From Conus ventricosus (Eukaryota > Mollusca > Gastropoda > Neogastropoda > Conidae), in assembly GCA_018398815.1 (NCBI GenBank), contig CM031604.1:54252557-54316556 (forward strand): DNA of 64,000 bases. The letters are read 5' to 3'. The position numbers were made by a program, and so were the translations under genes. Each line of letters begins with the position of its first letter. Position 1 is the first letter of the stretch. The notes beneath the pieces are model-generated. The model did no database searches. It had not been told where the DNA came from and saw only the letters and a list, made by a program, of their open reading frames with translations. Below are positions 58,584 to 64,000 of the stretch, piece by piece.

Positions 58584-59205
58584 ATGGCCTTATCTAATTC
58601 GCCGCTTGATGATCAGTACAACCTCAGTCAGTGGACGCACGTAATCTTTCAAGACAATCCACTATTGTACACCAGTGGATTCCATCCCACTGTGGGATCA
58701 CTGGGAGTGAGAAGGCTGACGCTCTGTCCAAGGCAGGCAGCAATATGGAGCAGTTCAGCCACCCAGTGACTCACCGAGAGGCCAAAACTGTCATTCAAAA
58801 CCTGTGCCAAAACCAGTGGACGAGAAGGCTGGGTGCAGACAGTAGTGTTGATCCAATCCATCAGCTCCAGAGATACCTCTTCAGACTGAGAACTGGCCAC
58901 TGCCGACTGCTGAGCCACCTCAGCCGAATTAAGATTGTTCACACAGATGATCCTATAATTGTATCACTGGCTCTCAGACCCCAGCACACGTCCTGCAACA
59001 CTGTCCAGCCCATGATGTTCTACGGCATCAAACCTGGCCAGAAGGCACAGAGCTGCAAATGCAACTTTGGGGCAGCCATCAAACTCGAGAAGACTGTGGA
59101 ATTCATTGTGGCGACAGGACTGAAGATCTGACTCTGCCAATTAAAATCGGCCGCAGAAGAAGAAGAAGAAGAAGAACAAGAAGAAGAAGATAATCTGCCG
59201 CCATG
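58584..59205 (+). pseudogene. LINE RNase H and C-terminal region with (AGA)n tail
   Basis: ALSNSPLDDQYNLSQ (58585-58630) and, in the next frame, VHQWIPSHCGITGSEKADAL form the distal RNase H domain; the C-terminal part runs HREAKTVIQNLCQNQWTRRL, LFRLRTGHCRLLSHL, then a shift near 58970 to HVLQHCPAHDVLRHQTWPEG (Cys/His zinc-like motif) and stop at about 59129. The 3' end ATCGGCCGCAGAAGAAGAAG is a (AGA)n tail. RT and endonuclease are missing. Different family from the fragments at 53.3 and 56.4 kb judging by sequence and tail. Confidence 0.8.
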
Positions 59206-59206
59206 T

Positions 59207-59440
59207 TTTGGACTTACTTACTTAGACTTAGATGCTCCCGCGTGTTGCGACGCATGAGGCAGTGAAGGCGCTCCACTGTGCACGGTCCTCAGCCAGTCTG
59301 CTGGTGTCACTCCATCCTCTGTCAGCGGGTCTGGCCAGCTCATCCTGGGTCGTCCTTTTTTTCTCTGGCCTGCTGGGGTCCATTTAATGGCCTGGTTTGG
59401 TTTTGGACCCTCCAACATCAATTACTGTCAACGGGCAGTT
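59207..59440 (-). pseudogene. LINE C-terminal fragment
   Basis: On minus: AIKWTPAGQRKKGRPRMSW followed by DWLRTV, matching the W-TP-G-R-K-GRP-..W motif at the end of several LINE reverse transcriptases. Head to tail with the (AGA)n end of the preceding LINE. About 70 codons only. Confidence 0.6.
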
Positions 59441-59622
59441 GTCATTGTTGGTTAAAAAAAAAATTGTTCATATTTTTCAATATGTGAACGGCAGTGGACT
59501 TCACTTTTTTTTTCCTTGGAGGAAGTCGATCTCATGGGGGTTGTGCCGTGATCGGGTGTGCTGTGGTGAACTGTGTGATGAATTACCAAGTTTCCGAGGA
59601 AGGCAGCAAGTACGGTGAGGCG

Positions 59623-60560
59623 TGTTACAGCGCGGAGTATGACTGGCCCGTTACAACTTGGTGTTACAGCGCGGAGTATGACTGGCCCGTTACCACTGGG
59701 TGTTACAGCGTGGAGTATGACAGGGCCGTTACCACTGGGTGTTACAGCGCGGCGTATGACTGGGCCGTTACCACTGGTGTTACAGCGCAGAGTATGACTG
59801 GGCCGTTACCACTGGGTGTTACAGCGCGGAGTATGACTGGGCCGTTACCACTGGGTGTTACAGCGCAAAGTATGACTGGGCCGTTACCACTGGGTGTTAC
59901 AGCGCGGAGTATGACTGGGCCATTACCATTGGGTGTTACAGTGCGAAGTATGACTGGGCCGTTACCACTGGGTGTTACAGCGCGGAGTATGACTGGGCCA
60001 TTTCCACTGGGTGTTACAGCACGGAGTATGACTGGACCGTTACCACTGGGTGTTACAGCCCAGAGTATGACTGGGCCGTTACCACTGGGTGTTACAGCGC
60101 GGAGTATGGCTGGCCCATTACCACTGGGTGTTACAGCGCGGATTATGACTTGGCCATTACCACTGGGCGTTACAGCGCGGAGTATGACTGGGCCATTACC
60201 ACTGGGTGTTACAGCGCGGAGTATGACTGGGCCGTTACCACTGGGTGTTACAGCGCGGAGTATGACTGGGCTGTTACCACTGGGTGTTACAGCGCAGAGT
60301 ATGACTGGGCCGTTACCACTGGGTGTTACAGCACGGAGTATGACTGGGCCGTTACCACTGGGTGTTACAGCGCGGAGTATGAGTGGCCCGTTACCACTGG
60401 GTGTTACAGCGCAGAGTATGGCTGGCCCGTTACCACTGGGTGTTATAGCGTGGAGTATGACTGGCCCGTTACCACTGGGTGTTACAGCGCGGAGTATGAC
60501 TTGGCCATTACCACTGGGTGTTACAGCGCGGAGTATGACTTGGCCATTACCACTGGGTAG
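59623..60560. repeat. 39-bp minisatellite, about 24 copies, open in several frames
   Basis: Units (TGTTACAGCGCGGAGTATGA plus CTGGGCCGTTACCACTGGG) are 13 codons long. One + frame reads CYSAEYDWAVTTG per unit, another VTARSMTGPLPLG, and the minus strand NGPVILRAVTPSG. A frame from ATG 59494 enters in the first and switches to the second at a 38-bp unit (about 59778), giving 378 codons to 60630. Coding is not supported: all frames are equally open and substitutions do not favour one. Confidence 0.9.
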
Positions 60561-60668
60561 ACGGGACACGTCAGCATCATGGGCAGAAAAGTGGGCGGAA
60601 CAAAAGGTAGGTGTGCATTTGTCATATTGACAGTCAAGTTAGCCTTGATGAGCAGGTCTTTTTTTTTT

Positions 60669-61506
60669 TGCTGTCCCATCTTCTGTGCCCACCTCAGAGG
60701 TAGTGCACCCACGCCGCTCATTCCGACACCCCGTCCACAGCCACAGCCCGGTCGGCCCCGCCGCAGACCCGGACCGACAATCCACAGGGAACAGTCAATG
60801 TCAAGTCGTCAAGAGGCAACCCACCGGAGGAGACACTGCACTGCTGCCGAGTCACTTCGGTGGTGTTCAGTGGCGCCTGTTCTGATCTAACATACGCAGG
60901 ACACCACCTACTGAGCCCCCTACTGACGACAATAATTGCTTAGTCGCGGAGCCGGCGTGAGTGAGCTCTCCCTCCGGAGGGCGCCACCACGTCCGTCCAA
61001 CGACACCCCCCATGGACTCGCCGATACCGGTGACCTCGACGGAACCAAACCAAGGCCACAGACGTGGAGAGGACATCGAAATTGAGGTCACCATGAGAGC
61101 AGGGCATGAAGGGTCACAGAATTTGAGACTTTTTTTTTTATGCTGATCGATGATAATGAGGATGATTAAGATGATGCTACGGATTTCCATTTCGATCTGA
61201 GACTACATGACAGGGCTGTACTCTACGCTTCCTTTCATAATATATCCCGGCGTCAACCAGGCCCGAGAGATACAGGCACCTGCAGTGTTGGTCAGGAAAT
61301 TTGAGCAACACTCTCAGAAACGCATCCATTAAGTGGATGAAACTCGACTGTGTGGTCCCAGTCTTCCCAACTGAGTCCGCAGCAACTCAACTCTGGGTAG
61401 GAGCCGGTCGGGGCAGAAAACCCCCACATGTCTTCTGATGGGATTCGAACCCACAACCTCCCAGCCGGGAGTCCGTGACGCTAACCACTTCGCCACGGCG
61501 GCTGGT
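60669..61506 (-). mobile_element. Composite tRNA-headed SINE with target-site duplication
   Basis: On minus: head CCGTGGCGAAGTGGTTAGCG (A box, 61497-61478 region) and GGTTCGAATCC (B box, 61451-61441), body shared with 9097-9390, a 330-bp middle part, the R1 segment (60893-60671) and an A-tail (poly-T on + at 60659-60669). CAGGTCTTT with a T-run flanks both ends (60653 and 61507), a target-site duplication. At about 835 bp it is long for a SINE, so it may be a fusion of two elements. Confidence 0.7.
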
Positions 61507-61635
61507 CAGGTCTTTCTTTTTTTTTTCATTAGATGTGTTGTTGCTTCAGATGAGTTGTAGCATGAGGTCTCCCTCCTTTTGATGGAAAGAACATGTGTGT
61601 TTCAGATGCTCTGTCTCTCTCTCCCACCAGCTCTC

Positions 61636-61636
<1 letters not shown>

Positions 61637-61717
<81 letters not shown>

Positions 61718-61806
61718 TGATTTCATATTTAAATCTGATCGGGCTGCTGTTGTATGGTGAGGTGGGGGGGGGGTGCATGGGGGTGGGGTGGGGTGTGGTG
61801 TGTGTG

Positions 61807-61843
<37 letters not shown>

Positions 61844-61890
61844 CGCGCAACAATTTAGAAAAGAACTAAAGAGCACCTAAAGGTGTTTTT

Positions 61891-61962
<72 letters not shown>
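61637..61962. repeat. TG, CGTG, G-run, TG/CG and CT microsatellites
   Basis: (TG)n 61637-61680, (CGTG)n to 61720, G8 near 61762, (TG)n/(CG)n 61797-61849, (CT)n 61893-61962. Confidence 0.95.
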
Positions 61963-61965
<3 letters not shown>

Positions 61966-61984
61966 CCCACCATCACCCACTAAC

Positions 61985-64000
61985 ACTAATGATGGACTCA
62001 CTGTCTGGAATAGAGACAAATTGATGCTTTTGTTGCTAACAAGGCCACTCACTTGTTCTCGTGTAACGTTGAATATGCCACCAGTTTGATTGATATATGT
62101 ATTAACAAAGCATTGTCTGAATTTACACAGTGCTTGATGAATGCTAGTGCCTGTATGCGTCAAACTAAATCCTTGAAAGCCAAGGTAGTTACAGACTCTT
62201 GGTTTGACAAGGAATGTCAGGATACCAAAGTCAAAGTTAGAAAAGCACTAGCTGCCAGTAATAAATCTGGACTTCCCCAGGATAGACTTATTTATCTTCA
62301 ATTAAGACGGGATTATGGCCAATTAAAATATTGTAAAAGCCACAATTTCAGAGTTGAGCGTATTAACTCTTTGTTAAAGGCTGCTAACGATTCCCAAACC
62401 TTCTGGTCTGAGATCAACAAATACCGTAAACGGTCGCCGATGGTAAATGATATTTCACAGGTTGAATGGTTTAACCACTTCGATAACCTACTAAATACTG
62501 GAGTCGTTGCTACTGAGGAATGTTTGACATCTGAGGTTCCAGAAGCAGTTTCTGACCCAATCTTAGACGGTGTTATTACAACTGAGGAGGTTAGAAAAGC
62601 AATTAAAAGTCTCAAGTGTGGGAAGGCAGCTGGTCCAGATGGTCTCATTAGTGTGAGTTATAAAAGCTGCAGAAGATGCAGTTGTTCCCTTTTTTGTCAT
62701 TTTTCTCAATAAAATGTTCAGAGATGGTGTTTTTCCGGACGAATGGACTAAATCCATTATTGTGCCACTACATAAGAAAGGGGATATAAATAACACTAAT
62801 AATTATCGAGGCATCTCTCTTATCAATAATCTATGTAAACTTTTCACCTATATTCTAAATAAGCGTCTGGTTACTTGGTTAGAAGTCAACTCGGTTATTT
62901 CAGATGCTCAAGCAGGTTTTAGGAAATCTTTTTCCACCATCGTCCATATTGTCACGCTCTATGCGTGTATTGAGAAACATCTGTCACAAAACAAAAAATT
63001 CTACGTTGCCTACATTGATTTCAGTAAGGCATTTGACACAGTTCAGCATGGATTATTGTTTAATATACTGTTTAGAAATGGTGTCCAAGGTAATATGTTG
63101 AACATTTTGAAGAGCATGTATTCCTCAATTAAATCATGTGTCAGATCTGGTAACTCCTATACTGACTATTTCCAGTGCTTACAAGGTCTCAAACAGGGTT
63201 GCTCCCTTAGCCCTACTCTGTTTTCTATTTTCATCAATGAACTTGCCCATGACATATTTTATAAAGGTAAACATGGCGTTCAGTTTTCTCCTAATGACAT
63301 TGAACTTTTTATCCTGCTTTTCGCGGATGATATAGCCCTTATGTCATCTACGATAGCTGGTCTACAAAATCAAATCAATTTTCTCTACAGTCGTGCACTG
63401 AATTTAAGTTTGAAGGTCAATCTAGATAAAAGTAAGATTATGGTATTTCGTAAAGGCGGGTTTCTAGGTGTTAAGGAACAATGGTTTTTTGGCAGTGATA
63501 AACTAAATGTTGTCAATTCATATAAATATCTGGGAGTTACTTTCTCAACTAAACTTAGTTTTGATGTCGCTACTGGTTATGATCATGTCGCTAGAGCCAG
63601 GAGAGCCACCTTCGAGATTCTTAAAACACTAAGAAAAATAGGATGCTCTTCTCCCAAACTTTTCTTTAAACTATTTGATGCTCAAGTTGTTCCTTCACTT
63701 CTGTACGGTTCAGAATTATGGGGATATAAGCCGTACCAATCTATTAAAAAGCTCCACCTACAAGCCTGCAAATTAATACTCAATGTACCAACTTTCACGC
63801 CTAATGACATGGTTTACGGCGAATTGGGTCGTTACCCATTATATATCAATTCTGCAGCTAGGTGCATCAACTTTTGGTTTCGTCTCCTTAAACAGCCTCC
63901 TACTAGATACTCTAGAAAAGCATGCTTCATATGTTACAGGAAAGAAATATAAGGGTTCAAAACTGGGTATCACATGTAAAGCATCTTCTGTGTTCAAATG
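61985..64000 (+). pseudogene. LINE reverse transcriptase, 5' truncated, frameshifted, runs off the window
   Basis: Begins after the CT tract with GLTVWNRDKL; shift near 62020 to DAFVANKATHLFSCNVEYA; then SWFDKECQDTKVKVRKAL and GKAAGPDGLIS (RT motif 1-2 region). A shift near 62655 leads via KAAEDAVVPFFVIFLNKMF to PLHKKGDINNTNNYRGISL, FYVAYIDFSKAFDTVQHGLL (motif A), GLKQGCSLSPTLFSIFINEL (motif B), LLFADDIALMSS (motif C, catalytic DD) and VVNSYKYLGVTFSTKLSF. From 62714 to 63952 the frame is open for 412 codons. A last shift near 63915 continues as NWVSHVKHLLC to the end of the window. The endonuclease domain is absent. Indels: three. Clade not assigned. Confidence 0.85.

Noticed and set aside
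61440..61506. Possible functional tRNA gene (A and B boxes present)
   Set aside because: It cannot be folded as a full tRNA with an acceptor stem and is fused to a SINE body also found at 9.1 kb.

Overview
The window reads as repeat-rich, gene-poor nuclear DNA of an invertebrate animal. The content points to a mollusc, perhaps a gastropod: several non-LTR retrotransposon families, a Penelope-like element with hammerhead ribozyme motifs, tRNA-derived SINEs, and very long CA/TG, GA and TA microsatellites. The organism call is inference. I see no bacterial genes, no canonical tRNA or rRNA gene and no CRISPR array.

Layout. 0-6 kb: LINE remnants, a poly-C tract, a tandem duplication carrying poly-G. 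6-8.2 kb: the one convincing cellular gene, a bZIP transcription factor of PAR/NFIL3 type, whose reading frame is broken once inside the leucine zipper; its splice-acceptor/start region is repeated upstream and a 33-bp minisatellite follows the stop. 8.3-10.4 kb: SINEs and microsatellites. 10.4-33.8 kb: a large inverted, segmentally duplicated array. At least two full units and a part unit run on the + strand (10.4-17.7 kb), and two full units and a part unit run on the - strand (23.3-33.8 kb). They share exon-like blocks, a foldback hairpin and a 3' module (five copies) that encodes a short basic leucine-zipper-like peptide behind a constant TTGGTTTTCAG acceptor. This array was invaded by a MITE (11.3 kb), a TIR element full of CCGTTAAAAACCG repeats (12.3-13.9 kb), a 2.7-kb DNA transposon (25.1-27.8 kb, empty site available for comparison) and a Penelope-like element between near-perfect 252-bp inverted arms (30.8-32.6 kb).

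33.8-41.9 kb: unresolved GC-richer DNA, a minus-strand retroposon 3' end, long purine tracts, two minisatellites and a CR1-like LINE. 41.9-50.3 kb: three LTRs of about 1.3-1.4 kb alternating with two non-coding internal regions, a tandem non-autonomous LTR retroelement with many homopolymer indels. 50.4-58.1 kb: extreme microsatellite DNA in which two LINE RNase H fragments begin exactly at CA/TG tracts. 58.2-64 kb: SINE ends, LINE fragments, a 39-bp minisatellite open in all frames, a composite SINE with target-site duplication, and a LINE reverse transcriptase running off the window end.

Most coding potential belongs to mobile elements, and nearly all of it is frameshifted or truncated. The candidates for something new are the duplicated basic-zipper exon family and its shared flank with the bZIP gene, the non-autonomous LTR array, and the foldback element whose arm has become a minisatellite.
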